Assembly: GCA_907163075.1 (NCBI GenBank)
Contig: CAJQTY010000002.1
Location: forward strand, 248,001-312,000
Origin: an uncultured Rhodocyclaceae bacterium
GTDB taxonomy: Bacteria; Pseudomonadota; Gammaproteobacteria; Burkholderiales; Rhodocyclaceae
Length of the DNA stretch: 64,000 nt
Reading direction: 5' to 3'
The notes below the pieces were generated by a model. It was not told the DNA's origin, ran no database searches, and saw only the letters and a program-made list of their open reading frames with translations. Each line of letters opens with the position of its first letter. Within the stretch, counting starts at the first letter, position 1. A program made the position numbers and the translations under genes. Of this stretch, positions 15,532 to 24,034 are shown in pieces.

Positions 15532-16287
15532 ATGGCCAACAATTCAATCGAAGTCAGCGAAAGCTCCGGCGTGCGCTACCTGCATTTCAGCGTCGACTGG
15601 ATTCAGGGTGCCATGCGCATCCAGCGTCCGCACGCGCTGGAATTGGCCTACACGCGGGAGATGATGGCCGGGCTGCTGATGCGCGCCGCACCATGGCCAA
15701 AAAACGCGCTGCTGATTGGCCTGGGCGCCGGGTCGCTGGCCAAATTCATTTACCACAAGCTTCCCGACACGCGCATCACCGTCGTCGAAATCGACCCGCA
15801 GGTCGAAGTTATCGCCCGCCTGCATTTCAAGCTGCCCGACGACCCGGCGCGGCTGCGCATCGTCATCGGCGACGGCGCACAGTACATGCTCGAAGACGGC
15901 AAGAAGTTCGACGCCATTTTCGTCGACGGTTTCGACAAGAACGGACGCGCCGGCGTGCTCGATACCCTGCCTTTCTACCAGGCCTGCCGTTCGCGCCTGA
16001 CCGACAAGGGGCTGCTGTCGGTCAATCTGCTCGGCCTGAGTCGCGGCTTCGAGGCCAGCAAGGAGCGCATTGCCACGGCTTTCGACGGGCGCTCGCTGAT
16101 TTTCCCCTCATGCAACAGCGGCAATACCATCGCCTTTGCCACGGACGGCGCCCCGATCAGCGTCACGCTCGACGAACTGACGGCTCGCGCCAAGGCCTTC
16201 AATACACAGACCGGACTCAATCTGACATCGACGATTCCCCGGCTGCACGCGTGCGGCGTGCTGGTGCAGGACCGACTGATCATCTGA
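15532..16287 (+). CDS. Spermidine-synthase-like protein
   Basis: The product has 251 residues with a class I Rossmann fold. The SAM-site motif LLIGLGAGSLAKF is followed by the acidic TVVEIDPQV, GDGAQYM and FDAIFVDGFD, as in the spermidine/spermine synthase superfamily. The short N-terminal region contains SVDWIQGAMRIQRP instead of the classical substrate-binding beta domain with GE.FxYHE motifs, so it may not make spermidine and could be another aminopropyl or methyl transferase. It stands alone between srkA and the convergent cbiX. Confidence 0.75.
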   Translation: MANNSIEVSESSGVRYLHFSVDWIQGAMRIQRPHALELAYTREMMAGLLMRAAPWPKNALLIGLGAGSLAKFIYHKLPDTRITVVEIDPQVEVIARLHFKLPDDPARLRIVIGDGAQYMLEDGKKFDAIFVDGFDKNGRAGVLDTLPFYQACRSRLTDKGLLSVNLLGLSRGFEASKERIATAFDGRSLIFPSCNSGNTIAFATDGAPISVTLDELTARAKAFNTQTGLNLTSTIPRLHACGVLVQDRLII

Positions 16288-16305
16288 TCGTTCGGCCGGC
16301 TGGCG

Positions 16306-16680
16306 TCAATCTTCGGACAAGGCCAGCACATGCGCGGCCATGGCCTGCACGACGCTGTCGACTTCGCCGATGACCTCGGCCAGATCGAAACGCGCCTGCG
16401 GATGACGCAGACGAAGCGCTGACAGCAAGCGCGGCACATCGCTCTTCAAATGCCCGCCGCGCGCAATGAACATCGGCACCACGACAATGCGCTCGAAGCC
16501 TTCGGCAAGCAACGATTCGGCGCATTCGCCGAGAGCCGGCGCCATGAATTCGAGGAAAGCGAGTTCGACCCGCAGAGCGGGCGCCCGGGCCAGCACCGCC
16601 GCTTGCACCCGCCGCACCGGACTCGCCCACTCAGGATCACGAGCGCCGTGAGCGAAGAGGATGAGGGCTGTCTTGGACAT
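16306..16680 (-). CDS. cbiX: CbiX/SirB-type sirohydrochlorin chelatase, short form
   Basis: The product has 124 residues, the size of the small single-domain CbiX. The two metal-coordinating histidines are present: His11 in FAHGARDPEW and His77 in ARGGHLKSD. Enzymes of this family insert cobalt (vitamin B12 route) or ferrous iron (siroheme route) into sirohydrochlorin. It is the last gene of the nirB-nirD-narK-kinase run (18 bases after the kinase), which argues for siroheme supply to NirB here. The metal preference cannot be read from the sequence. Confidence 0.88.
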   Translation of the reverse strand: MSKTALILFAHGARDPEWASPVRRVQAAVLARAPALRVELAFLEFMAPALGECAESLLAEGFERIVVVPMFIARGGHLKSDVPRLLSALRLRHPQARFDLAEVIGEVDSVVQAMAAHVLALSED

Positions 16681-16698
16681 GAATAGATGAATCCTGTT

Positions 16699-18381
16699 TT
16701 AGCGCATCAACAACATCAGACACACCAGGTTAAGAATGATCGAAATACCGGCAATGAGGCGCCAGGTGAGTACCGGGTTGCGCAACGCCAGCGGCGTCGC
16801 GCGCGGCCGGCTCACGGGCCGGCTGGCACCGCGTTCGAGGGCCAGGAGAAACTCCTCGGCGGTTTCGAAACGATGCTCCGGGTTCTTCGACACCGCCTTG
16901 AGCAGAATGTTTTCCAGCCAGCCGGGGATGTCCGGGCGATAGCGCGTGGGCGCCAGCGGTTCGCCGAACCGGGGATGCTGGAACGGCTCGATTTCGCCGT
17001 ACGGATACTTGCGCGTCAACAGGTGGTAAAGCGTCACGCCGGCGGCGTAGAGGTCGTGTGCGGCCACCGCCGGCGCGCCGGAAAACAGTTCGGGCGCCAT
17101 GTAGCTCGGCGTTCCCGGGCTCGCGCCGCCGGCCTCGTCCTCGGAAAGGCTGACGGCAACGCCCAGGTCGAGAATGCGCAGGCTTCCGTCACGGCCGATG
17201 TGGATGTTGTCGGGCTTGATGTCGCGATGCGCAATATCCAGCCGATGCAAAGCGGAGAGCCCTTTCATCAGGCGGATGCCGTGTTGCACCACGTCGGCGA
17301 TGGTGAAATGCAAATCGGTATCGAGCATACGCTGCAGCGTCGCGCCTTCGTGCCAGGTTTGCAGGTAGTAGAGGCAACTGCGCCGCTCGGCTGGCACCAG
17401 ATGCGCGAAGAAGGGTGAAACAACGCGCCGGGCGCGCCATTCCTCCATGATCAGCGCACGGATTTCGTCGCCGTCTTCGGCCATTTCCGGACGCAGCGTC
17501 TTCATCACCAACTGCTGGCCGGACTCCTCGTTGCGCACGCGATAGAGCAACGTCGTCCGCGAATCATGCACCTCCTCCTCGATACGCAGCCCGTCGAACA
17601 CCTGCCCGGGCTTGAAACGCGGTGGCAGGGGCAGGCGCGCCGTACCTTCGAGCGAATCGCGCAGATTCTGCTTGGGCAGGCCTTCGACACGGACGACCAC
17701 GGCGCTGGCATTGTCCTGCCCTCCGGACGCCAGAGCCAGGCTGACCAGCGCCGCGGCCGCCGACTGCGCGTCGGGATGGGCGAGCAGGGTTTCACCGATG
17801 CGCTGGTCGCCGAATACGCCCCATACGCCGTCCGAACAGAGCAGGAAACAGTCGCCCTCGTTCAACTCGCCGTCCGCAAAATCCAGCATGAAATAGCGAT
17901 CAAGGCCGACGGCGCGCGACAGCACGTTCTTTAATTCGGGATGCTCCCAGACATGATCGCTGGTGAGTTGCGTAACAAGGCCGTCGCGCAGCAGGTAGAG
18001 GCGCGAATCGCCGACATGCGCGCTGACGTAGCGCCGGCCGCGCAACACCAGCGCGGTCAGGGTGGTGGCCATGCCGGCCAGTTCCGGCTGGCGTCCGGCC
18101 TCGGCCAGCACCCAGCGGTTCAGGGCAACGAGCACCTTGTCCAGCGCGTGCGGCACGCTCCAGGTATCGGGCGTCGCGTAGTAGTCCGCCAGCAGGCCGC
18201 GTACCGTGTATTCAGCCGCCTCGCGCCCGCCCCGATGGCCGCCGATGCCATCGGCGACCGCCGCAATCAGCCCCTTGTTCTCCAGTTCGACCCCTTCCGG
18301 CGTAACGACGCCGCAGAAGTCTTCATTGCGCTCACGCGGACCGGTGAGCGAGGAGTGGCCGACACGAGTGGACAGGGGCAT
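16699..18381 (-). CDS. Fusion of PP2C phosphatase and Ser/Thr protein kinase
   Basis: The product has 560 residues. Residues 1-235 form a PP2C phosphatase with metal ligands D21, D44, D184 and D223 (motifs RNED, VADGIGGH, LCSDGVWG, GGQDN). Residues 260-525 form a Hanks-type kinase: K294 in VMKTLRP, catalytic HRDIKPDN (D387, N392), DLG at 405-407 in place of DFG, and MAPE at 428-431. A C-terminal membrane helix (about 538-558) anchors it with the catalytic parts in the cytoplasm. A classical glycine loop is not obvious. It lies between narK and cbiX and so probably regulates nitrate/nitrite use; this is inferred from position. Confidence 0.92.
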   Translation of the reverse strand: MPLSTRVGHSSLTGPRERNEDFCGVVTPEGVELENKGLIAAVADGIGGHRGGREAAEYTVRGLLADYYATPDTWSVPHALDKVLVALNRWVLAEAGRQPELAGMATTLTALVLRGRRYVSAHVGDSRLYLLRDGLVTQLTSDHVWEHPELKNVLSRAVGLDRYFMLDFADGELNEGDCFLLCSDGVWGVFGDQRIGETLLAHPDAQSAAAALVSLALASGGQDNASAVVVRVEGLPKQNLRDSLEGTARLPLPPRFKPGQVFDGLRIEEEVHDSRTTLLYRVRNEESGQQLVMKTLRPEMAEDGDEIRALIMEEWRARRVVSPFFAHLVPAERRSCLYYLQTWHEGATLQRMLDTDLHFTIADVVQHGIRLMKGLSALHRLDIAHRDIKPDNIHIGRDGSLRILDLGVAVSLSEDEAGGASPGTPSYMAPELFSGAPAVAAHDLYAAGVTLYHLLTRKYPYGEIEPFQHPRFGEPLAPTRYRPDIPGWLENILLKAVSKNPEHRFETAEEFLLALERGASRPVSRPRATPLALRNPVLTWRLIAGISIILNLVCLMLLMR

Positions 18382-18404
18382 TTGGTTTGATCACGTCTAA
18401 CGCT

Positions 18405-18524
18405 TTCAACGCAGAGAGCGCAGAGAGCAAAGAGACGCGGAGTTCGCCGAGAAAAGCCAAATGCTATCCTGTTCTTGCTGTTTATACTCCGCGTTCTCGG
18501 CGTCTCTGCGTACTCGGCGTTGAA
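18405..18524. repeat. Imperfect inverted repeat of the CGCAGAGA type
   Basis: The gap between narK and the kinase gene is occupied by an imperfect inverted repeat. The left arm starts TTCAACGCAGAG at 18405. The right arm read as its complement starts TTCAACGCCGAG at 18524. Internal AGAG-rich units repeat every 8-11 bases. A related partial copy lies between nirD and nirB. Confidence 0.65.
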
Positions 18525-18532
18525 GGAGTCTT

Positions 18533-19750
18533 CTATATCTTCGCCGCCGTCAGATGCGCCGCGCCCCAGGTCGTGCGCCAGCGCGTCTTGACGCCGGTCA
18601 GCCCGGCCAGCGCCAGCACCGCCAGCGCGGCAAAGATCAGGAAGCCGATCTGGTAGCTGCCGGTAGCCTGCTTGGCATAGCCGAGTGACGATGCGAGGTA
18701 GAAGCCGCCGATCCCGCCGGCCATGCCGACCAGCCCGGTCATCACGCCGATCTCCTTGCGGAAGCGCTGCGGCACGAGCTGGAAGACCGCGCCGTTGCCC
18801 ATGCCCAGGGCGAGCATGGCGCAGACGAAGACGACCAGCGCCATCCACGCCTGCGGCAGGCCGAAGCTGACAATGGTCAGGAAAACGGCGGCTACCACGT
18901 ACATCACCGACAGGCTCTTGATGCCGCCGATACGGTCGGCCACGTTGCCGCCGATCGGGCGCACCATCGAGCCGGCAAAGACGCAGGCGGCGGTGAAGAA
19001 GCCGGCCGTCTTGGCGTCCAGCCCGTACTGGGTGTTGAAGTAAATGGTCAGCGACGAGGCCAGCCCGACGAAGCCGCCGAAGGTCACCGAATAGAAGAAC
19101 ATGAACCACCAGGAATCCTTGTCCTTCAGCACCTTCATGTATTCGGCCAGGGACTTGGGCGGCGGGCACTCCGGCGCATCCCTGGCAACGATCATGTAGA
19201 AAATGAAAACCAGGATCAGCGGAATCAATGCCAGGCCGAAAACGTTGACCCAGCCAAAGGCAATGGCCAGGCTCGGCGCCACCAGCGCGGCGACGGCGGT
19301 ACCCGAATTGCCGGCCCCGGCGATGCCGAGCGCGGTACCCTGGTGCTCGGGCGGATACCAGCGCGAAGCGAGCGGCAGCGCGACGGCGAACGATGCTCCG
19401 GCAACGCCGAGGAAGGCACCGAGAACCAGCGTCTGCGCGTAACTGTGAATGCCGAAGTACCACGCGACGAACAGGGTGACGATCACGATCACCTGCCCGA
19501 TGGCCCCGGCCGTCTTGGGCTTGAGGTGATCGACGAGCAGGCCCATGACGATGCGCAGGATGGCGCCGGCCAGTACCGGGGTGGCGACCATCAGTCCCTT
19601 CTCGGTATGGGTCAAAGCCAGATCCTTGGCGATCTGCACGCCGAGCGGCCCGAGTATGACCCAGACCATGAAGGCCAGGTCGAAGTAAAGGAAGGCGGCA
19701 AGAAGCGTCGGGCGGTGCCCGGCGTGCCAGAACGATTTATTGGCGAACAT
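18533..19750 (-). CDS. narK: NarK-type nitrate/nitrite transporter (MFS)
   Basis: The product has 405 residues and about 12 transmembrane helices. Nitrate/nitrite porter motifs are present: the GAGNSGTAVAAL stretch in the middle of the N-terminal half and GMAGGIGGFYL in the C-terminal half, the paired nitrate signatures of the NNP family. It lies 21 bases after nirD in the same direction. In this context it should import nitrate and/or nitrite for assimilation. A distinct NarK1/NarK2 assignment is not possible by eye. Confidence 0.92.
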   Translation of the reverse strand: MFANKSFWHAGHRPTLLAAFLYFDLAFMVWVILGPLGVQIAKDLALTHTEKGLMVATPVLAGAILRIVMGLLVDHLKPKTAGAIGQVIVIVTLFVAWYFGIHSYAQTLVLGAFLGVAGASFAVALPLASRWYPPEHQGTALGIAGAGNSGTAVAALVAPSLAIAFGWVNVFGLALIPLILVFIFYMIVARDAPECPPPKSLAEYMKVLKDKDSWWFMFFYSVTFGGFVGLASSLTIYFNTQYGLDAKTAGFFTAACVFAGSMVRPIGGNVADRIGGIKSLSVMYVVAAVFLTIVSFGLPQAWMALVVFVCAMLALGMGNGAVFQLVPQRFRKEIGVMTGLVGMAGGIGGFYLASSLGYAKQATGSYQIGFLIFAALAVLALAGLTGVKTRWRTTWGAAHLTAAKI

Positions 19751-19771
19751 GCTGATCTCCGATCTGTCAGT

Positions 19772-20080
19772 TCAAATTTCGAGGAAAACGTTGCCGGCGT
19801 CGACTTTGGTTGGATAGCGGCGCGAACAACCGACATCCGGCGCGACCACTTCGCCGGAATCCAGGTGCAGCTTCCAGCCATGCAGCGGACAGGTGACCTG
19901 CGTGCCATGAACCAGCCCCTGCGAAAGCGGCCCACCCTTGTGCGGGCACTTGTCGCGCAGGGCGAAAACGTCGTCGCTCGAGGTGCGGAACACGGCGATA
20001 TCGCCGTCTGCGGATTTCACGACGCGCGACCCGAGTTGCGGGATGTCTTCGATTCTGCAGAGCATTTTCCAGTCAGCCAT
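19772..20080 (-). CDS. nirD: Nitrite reductase small subunit NirD (Rieske type)
   Basis: The product has 102 residues, typical for NirD. The Rieske-like cluster ligands are intact: Cys45 and His47 in CPHKGG, Cys64 and His67 in CPLHGW, so it can bind a [2Fe-2S] cluster; some NirD homologues have lost these residues. It forms the assimilatory NADH-nitrite reductase together with NirB. It sits between nirB and narK, 156 bases after nirB, with a repeat-like sequence in that gap. Confidence 0.93.
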   Translation of the reverse strand: MADWKMLCRIEDIPQLGSRVVKSADGDIAVFRTSSDDVFALRDKCPHKGGPLSQGLVHGTQVTCPLHGWKLHLDSGEVVAPDVGCSRRYPTKVDAGNVFLEI

Positions 20081-20110
20081 TTCTTTCTCCGATACTTAAA
20101 ACCAAACACT

Positions 20111-20145
20111 TTGAATACAGGGAGCACAGAGATCGCGGAGAAAAG
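20111..20145. repeat. Partial copy of the CGCAGAGA-type repeat
   Basis: The segment starting TTGAATACAGGGAGCACAGA resembles the left arm of the repeat at 18405 (shared GAG-CGCAGAGA-type spacing and a GCGGAGAAAAG tail). It occupies the nirD-nirB gap. Confidence 0.45.
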
Positions 20146-20236
20146 ATGAAAAGGTGAAAAGACAGCGAAACTGCATTTCTCCACTCGATTTCTCTCGCTT
20201 CTCGCCGCGCTGACGGCGGTTAAACAAGCGCCAACG

Positions 20237-22666
20237 TCAAACGCTCAGCGTCTCGTACTCCTGCTTCTCGACCCCGGCGATACGTTCGGCCCACGGATCC
20301 TTGGCGTCCTTCAGTTCATCAAGCAGCCGGGCGTACAGCGCCTTGCGGTTTTCCTCGTCCTCGACGACCTTGTTCCTGGCGTGATCGAGGCCGACGCGTT
20401 CGAGGTAGTGGCACGTGCGCTCGAGGTAGAAGCCTTCTTCGCGGTAGAGCTGCAGGAAGGCCCCGGAATACTCCATGACCTCCTCGTCGCTCTTCACCTT
20501 GACGAAGAACTGCGCGACTTCGGTCTTGATGCCGCCGTTGCCACCGACGTAAAGTTCGTAGCCGGAATCGACCCCGATCACGCCGACGTCCTTGATGCCG
20601 GCCTCGGCGCAGTTGCGCGGACAGCCGGAGACGGCGAGCTTGACCTTGTGCGGCGCGTACATGTCAAAGAGCATCTTTTCCAGCTTGATGCCCATGCTCA
20701 TCGCCAGTTGCGTGCCGAAGCGGCAATGCTCCATGCCGACGCAGGTTTTCACGGTACGGATTGATTTGCCGTAAGCGTGACCCGACGGCATGTCGAGATC
20801 CTTCCAGACACTGATCAGGTCATCCTTTTTGATGCCGAGAAGATCGATGCGCTGACCGCCAGTGACCTTGATCGTTGGCACCTGGTATTTTTCGGCCACG
20901 TCGGCAATCCGGCGCAGTTCGGCGGCGGTGGTCAGGCCGCCCCACATGCGCGGCACCACCGAGTAGGTCCCGTCCTTCTGGATGTTGGCATGCGCGCGTT
21001 CGTTGATCAGGCGCGAACGCGGATCATCCTTGGCCTCCTTTGGCCAGGTCGAAATCAGGTAGTAGTTGAGCGCCGGACGACATTTCTCGCAGCCGTCGGG
21101 CGTCTTCCACTCCATGAAGTGCATGATGTCGGCGATGCGGATCAGATGCTGCCGGCGGATGGTGTCGCGCACTTCCTGGTGCGAGTGTTCGGTGCAACCG
21201 CACACCGCTTTCCGGTTCGACGCCGCCGGCGTGTAGGCGCCGCCGATGGTCGCCGAAAGAATCTGCTCGCAAAGGCCGGCACAGGAGCCGCAGGACGACG
21301 AGGCCTTGGTATGCTTCTTGATGTCGTCGAGCGTAAACAGACCCTTTTCCTTGATCGCCTTGACGATGGCACCCTTGCTTACACCATTGCAGCCGCACAC
21401 CTCGGCGCTGTCGGCCATGGCCGCCGCCTTGCTGTGCCCCTGGTGACCAACGTCGCCGACGTGCGACTGGCCGAACAGCAGGTGATCCCGGATTTCATGG
21501 ATATCCTGGCCGTCGCGCAGCATCTGGAAGTACCACGGACCATCCGCCGTGTCGCCGTAGAGCACGCCGCCGACCAGCTTGTTGTCGCGGATCACCAGCT
21601 TCTTGTAAACGCCGCCGGCGGCGTCGTTGAGGACGATTTCCTCGGTATCCGAATTGCCGGTGAAGTCGCCAGCGGAAAACAGATCAATACCGGTGACCTT
21701 GAGCTTGGTGGACGTCACCGAGCCGGTATAGCGGCTGATGCCGAAGTTGGCCAGGTGGTTGGCTGCCACCTTGCCCTGCTCGAAAAGCGGCGCCACCAGG
21801 CCATAGGCGACGCCACGGTGGGCGACACACTCACCGACCGCGTACACCTTGGGGTCGTAGGTCTGCAGCGTATCGTTCACCACGATGCCGCGATTGCAGT
21901 AAATGCCGGCCGACTCGGCCAGCGCCGTATTCGGGCGTACGCCAACGGCCATCACCACCAGGTCCGCCGGGATCTGCATGCCGTCCTTGAAGCGGATGGC
22001 GGCGACCCGTCCGCTCTCGCCGGCAATGAGCATTTCGGTCTGCTTCTGCAGCAGGAACTTGAGGCCGCGATCTTCCAGCGACTTCTGCAGCATTTTTCCG
22101 GCGGTTTCGTCGAGCTGGCGTTCGAGCAGCCAGCCCGCGACGTGCACCACCGTCACGTCCATGCCACGCTGCTTGAGGCCGTTGGCCGCCTCCAGGCCGA
22201 GCAGGCCGCCGCCGATGACCACCGCGTGGCTGTAGCGCTTCGCCGCGTCGATCATTTCGTCGGTATCCTTGATGTCGCGATACGCAATGACGCCAGGCAG
22301 TTGATTGCCCGGTACCGGCAGCATGAAAGGATTGGATCCGGTGGCCAGCAACAGGCGGTCATACGGTTCTTCGGTGCCGTCGTCGGCAATCACCCGGCGC
22401 CTGAAGCGGTCGATCTTGGTGACGGTCTTGCCCAAGTGCAGCCGTATGCCATGGTCGGCGTACCAGGCGTGATCGTTGAGGATGATGTCCTGCACCGTCA
22501 TCTCACCGGCCAGCACCGGCGAGAGCAGAATGCGGTTGTAGTTCGGGTGCGGCTCGGCACCGAAAACGGTGATGTCGTAATGATCCGGCGAAATCTTCAG
22601 CAACTCCTCCAGTGTGCGTACACCAGCCATGCCGTTGCCAACCATCACCAGTTTAGCTTTGCTCAT
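20237..22666 (-). CDS. nirB: Nitrite reductase [NAD(P)H] large subunit NirB
   Basis: The product has 809 residues, the normal size. It has, in order, an FAD/NADH-binding pyridine-nucleotide disulfide reductase domain (VGNGMAGVRTLEELL at the start, VIGGGLLGLEAANGL later), a BFD-like [2Fe-2S] domain with cysteines in CGCNGVSKG and CGSCAGLCEQ, and a siroheme/[4Fe-4S] domain with the ligand cysteines in VGMEHCRFG and SGCPRNCAEA. It reduces nitrite to ammonium in the cytoplasm with NADH. It is the first gene of the nir operon and has a sigma-54 promoter just upstream. Confidence 0.96.
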   Translation of the reverse strand: MSKAKLVMVGNGMAGVRTLEELLKISPDHYDITVFGAEPHPNYNRILLSPVLAGEMTVQDIILNDHAWYADHGIRLHLGKTVTKIDRFRRRVIADDGTEEPYDRLLLATGSNPFMLPVPGNQLPGVIAYRDIKDTDEMIDAAKRYSHAVVIGGGLLGLEAANGLKQRGMDVTVVHVAGWLLERQLDETAGKMLQKSLEDRGLKFLLQKQTEMLIAGESGRVAAIRFKDGMQIPADLVVMAVGVRPNTALAESAGIYCNRGIVVNDTLQTYDPKVYAVGECVAHRGVAYGLVAPLFEQGKVAANHLANFGISRYTGSVTSTKLKVTGIDLFSAGDFTGNSDTEEIVLNDAAGGVYKKLVIRDNKLVGGVLYGDTADGPWYFQMLRDGQDIHEIRDHLLFGQSHVGDVGHQGHSKAAAMADSAEVCGCNGVSKGAIVKAIKEKGLFTLDDIKKHTKASSSCGSCAGLCEQILSATIGGAYTPAASNRKAVCGCTEHSHQEVRDTIRRQHLIRIADIMHFMEWKTPDGCEKCRPALNYYLISTWPKEAKDDPRSRLINERAHANIQKDGTYSVVPRMWGGLTTAAELRRIADVAEKYQVPTIKVTGGQRIDLLGIKKDDLISVWKDLDMPSGHAYGKSIRTVKTCVGMEHCRFGTQLAMSMGIKLEKMLFDMYAPHKVKLAVSGCPRNCAEAGIKDVGVIGVDSGYELYVGGNGGIKTEVAQFFVKVKSDEEVMEYSGAFLQLYREEGFYLERTCHYLERVGLDHARNKVVEDEENRKALYARLLDELKDAKDPWAERIAGVEKQEYETLSV

Positions 22667-22707
22667 GTTTGCAACTCCAGTAGAAACATTTTCGTCAATG
22701 TCCTAGA

Positions 22708-22722
22708 GCAATCGCCGTGCCA
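22708..22722 (-). promoter_or_regulatory. Sigma-54 (RpoN) promoter of nirB
   Basis: On the minus strand TGGCAC (22722-22717) is followed by five bases and TTGC (22711-22708), an exact match to the -24/-12 consensus TGGCAC-N5-TTGC. The predicted transcription start near 22697 leaves about a 30-base leader before nirB. Such promoters need an activator, for nitrogen genes typically NtrC; GCACCA and TGGTGC half sites occur 60-110 bases upstream but do not form a clean dyad. Confidence 0.78.
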
Positions 22723-22897
22723 CATCGTTAAGGGTTTGATTTATTGAATTTATCTTCCAAGGCAGCGCGATTGTGAATGCTGCAATGCACCATCAAAGGG
22801 CGACAATCCCTGGAGTGTGGCGTGAGTTGGTGCGTGCCTTGAAAACGCGGACCGCCCTATGCCTCACTGCGCGCCACGGTGTTGCGGAACGCTCCAG

Positions 22898-22978
22898 TTC
22901 GGCTCGACGCTGCGGGAGTACATCAAGAACCAGGCGCAAGAGGACGAGCGCTTGGACCTACTCGGCCTGTGGAGATGA
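22898..22978 (+). pseudogene. C-terminal remnant of a small transposase (IS200-like)
   Basis: A 26-codon stretch ending at a TGA (22976-22978) reads FGSTLREYIKNQAQEDERLD and a short tail ending in LW-R. It resembles the C-terminal YIKNQ-x-EDxRLDxL tail of IS200/IS605 TnpA proteins. The upstream sequence does not carry the rest of such a gene, so only a fragment remains. Apart from this fragment and the nirB promoter, the roughly 430 bases between nirB and the IclR gene hold nothing recognisable. Confidence 0.4.
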
Positions 22979-23093
22979 GTCGCCACCGAACCGCTGGCTT
23001 CAAGAATGCGGGACCGCGTTACCTACCCGTCGAGCCGCCTTGCGCGGCTCACATTTGAATGCCCGCGGCTCTGCCCGGATCATTACCCATAAG

Positions 23094-23915
23094 TTACCCA
23101 CCCGGCCGAACTTGCGAATTTTCCGCCACTCCGTAGCCCAGTCGTTTAGAAAGCGTTGCAGCGGCAGATTTGATGCTTGCTGCGAGCGGACTACTCCACT
23201 CCATGTCAAAATGACCAATCGTTCCCAGCGACGTGATCGCAGCGATCATGCCGCCCGTGTGGTCAAAGACCGGTGCGCTGAATCCGTTGATTCCCGGGGT
23301 CAGGCTGCCACTGGCGCGCGATATGCCGTGGGAACGGATCTCGTCAAGCCGGTTTTCCAGGTTTTGTGTCAAGGTAAGCACGTCTGTATTCGTGGCCTCC
23401 GCCGCGACGCGCAATTCGGCATCGAGTTGCTTCTTCAAATAGGGCGAGCGGTAAAACGCAGCAAACGCCAGGCCAGTGGCCGAACTCGTCAGCGGAAGAA
23501 CGGTACCTGTGCGCAGGGTGATGGTAATGGGCCCGCCGGCTTCGACCCAGCGCACGCAAGTGGCACCATGATTGCCCCACATTGCGAGAGCGACTGTCTC
23601 GCCTATGGATTCACAAAGTTCGTCGAGAACGGGCACCGCCAGCCGCACCGGGTCGATCCGCGCAAGACTCGCCAAGCCAAGTTCGAGGGCAAAGCCGCCA
23701 AGGTCATAGCGTCCTGTATTTGCATCCTGTTCAACCAAACCCATGCGCATGAAACTGACCAGATAGCGGTGTCCCTTCGCGGCCGGCATGCCTGCGGTTT
23801 TGGCCAGGTCGCGCAGCATCATCGAACGGCCATTCGCGGCCAGAACGCGTAGCAGCCGGGTACCGACCTCGATTGACTGTATACCTTGCCGTTGCTTCTC
23901 CGGTTCTGAATTCAT
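23094..23915 (-). CDS. IclR-family transcriptional regulator
   Basis: The product has 273 residues. An N-terminal winged helix-turn-helix (about 13-75: GIQSIEVGTRLLRVL...LRDLAKTAGMPAAKGHRYLVSF) is followed by the IclR effector domain, with its GAF-like core and typical RSHGISRASG...GINGFSAPVFDHTGG stretch. IclR regulators respond to small aromatic or carboxylic metabolites. No adjacent catabolic gene identifies the ligand; the next gene on the same strand is an MFS carrier upstream. Confidence 0.9.
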   Translation of the reverse strand: MNSEPEKQRQGIQSIEVGTRLLRVLAANGRSMMLRDLAKTAGMPAAKGHRYLVSFMRMGLVEQDANTGRYDLGGFALELGLASLARIDPVRLAVPVLDELCESIGETVALAMWGNHGATCVRWVEAGGPITITLRTGTVLPLTSSATGLAFAAFYRSPYLKKQLDAELRVAAEATNTDVLTLTQNLENRLDEIRSHGISRASGSLTPGINGFSAPVFDHTGGMIAAITSLGTIGHFDMEWSSPLAASIKSAAATLSKRLGYGVAENSQVRPGG

Positions 23916-24034
23916 GGCGTAGCATCTCCAACAGGAAGCTCATTGTAGCGATTTGTTTTGCAACTTGATCTGGCGTTTGTGTGCGCAGGGAATTCCGACG
24001 GTCAGCCCCATGCCGCGCCGGCCGTGTAAACACC

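Noticed and set aside
20777-22747. A 656-codon open frame on the plus strand opposite nirB
   Set aside because: It is the reverse complement of nirB; it arises from G+C-rich codon bias and shows no family motif.
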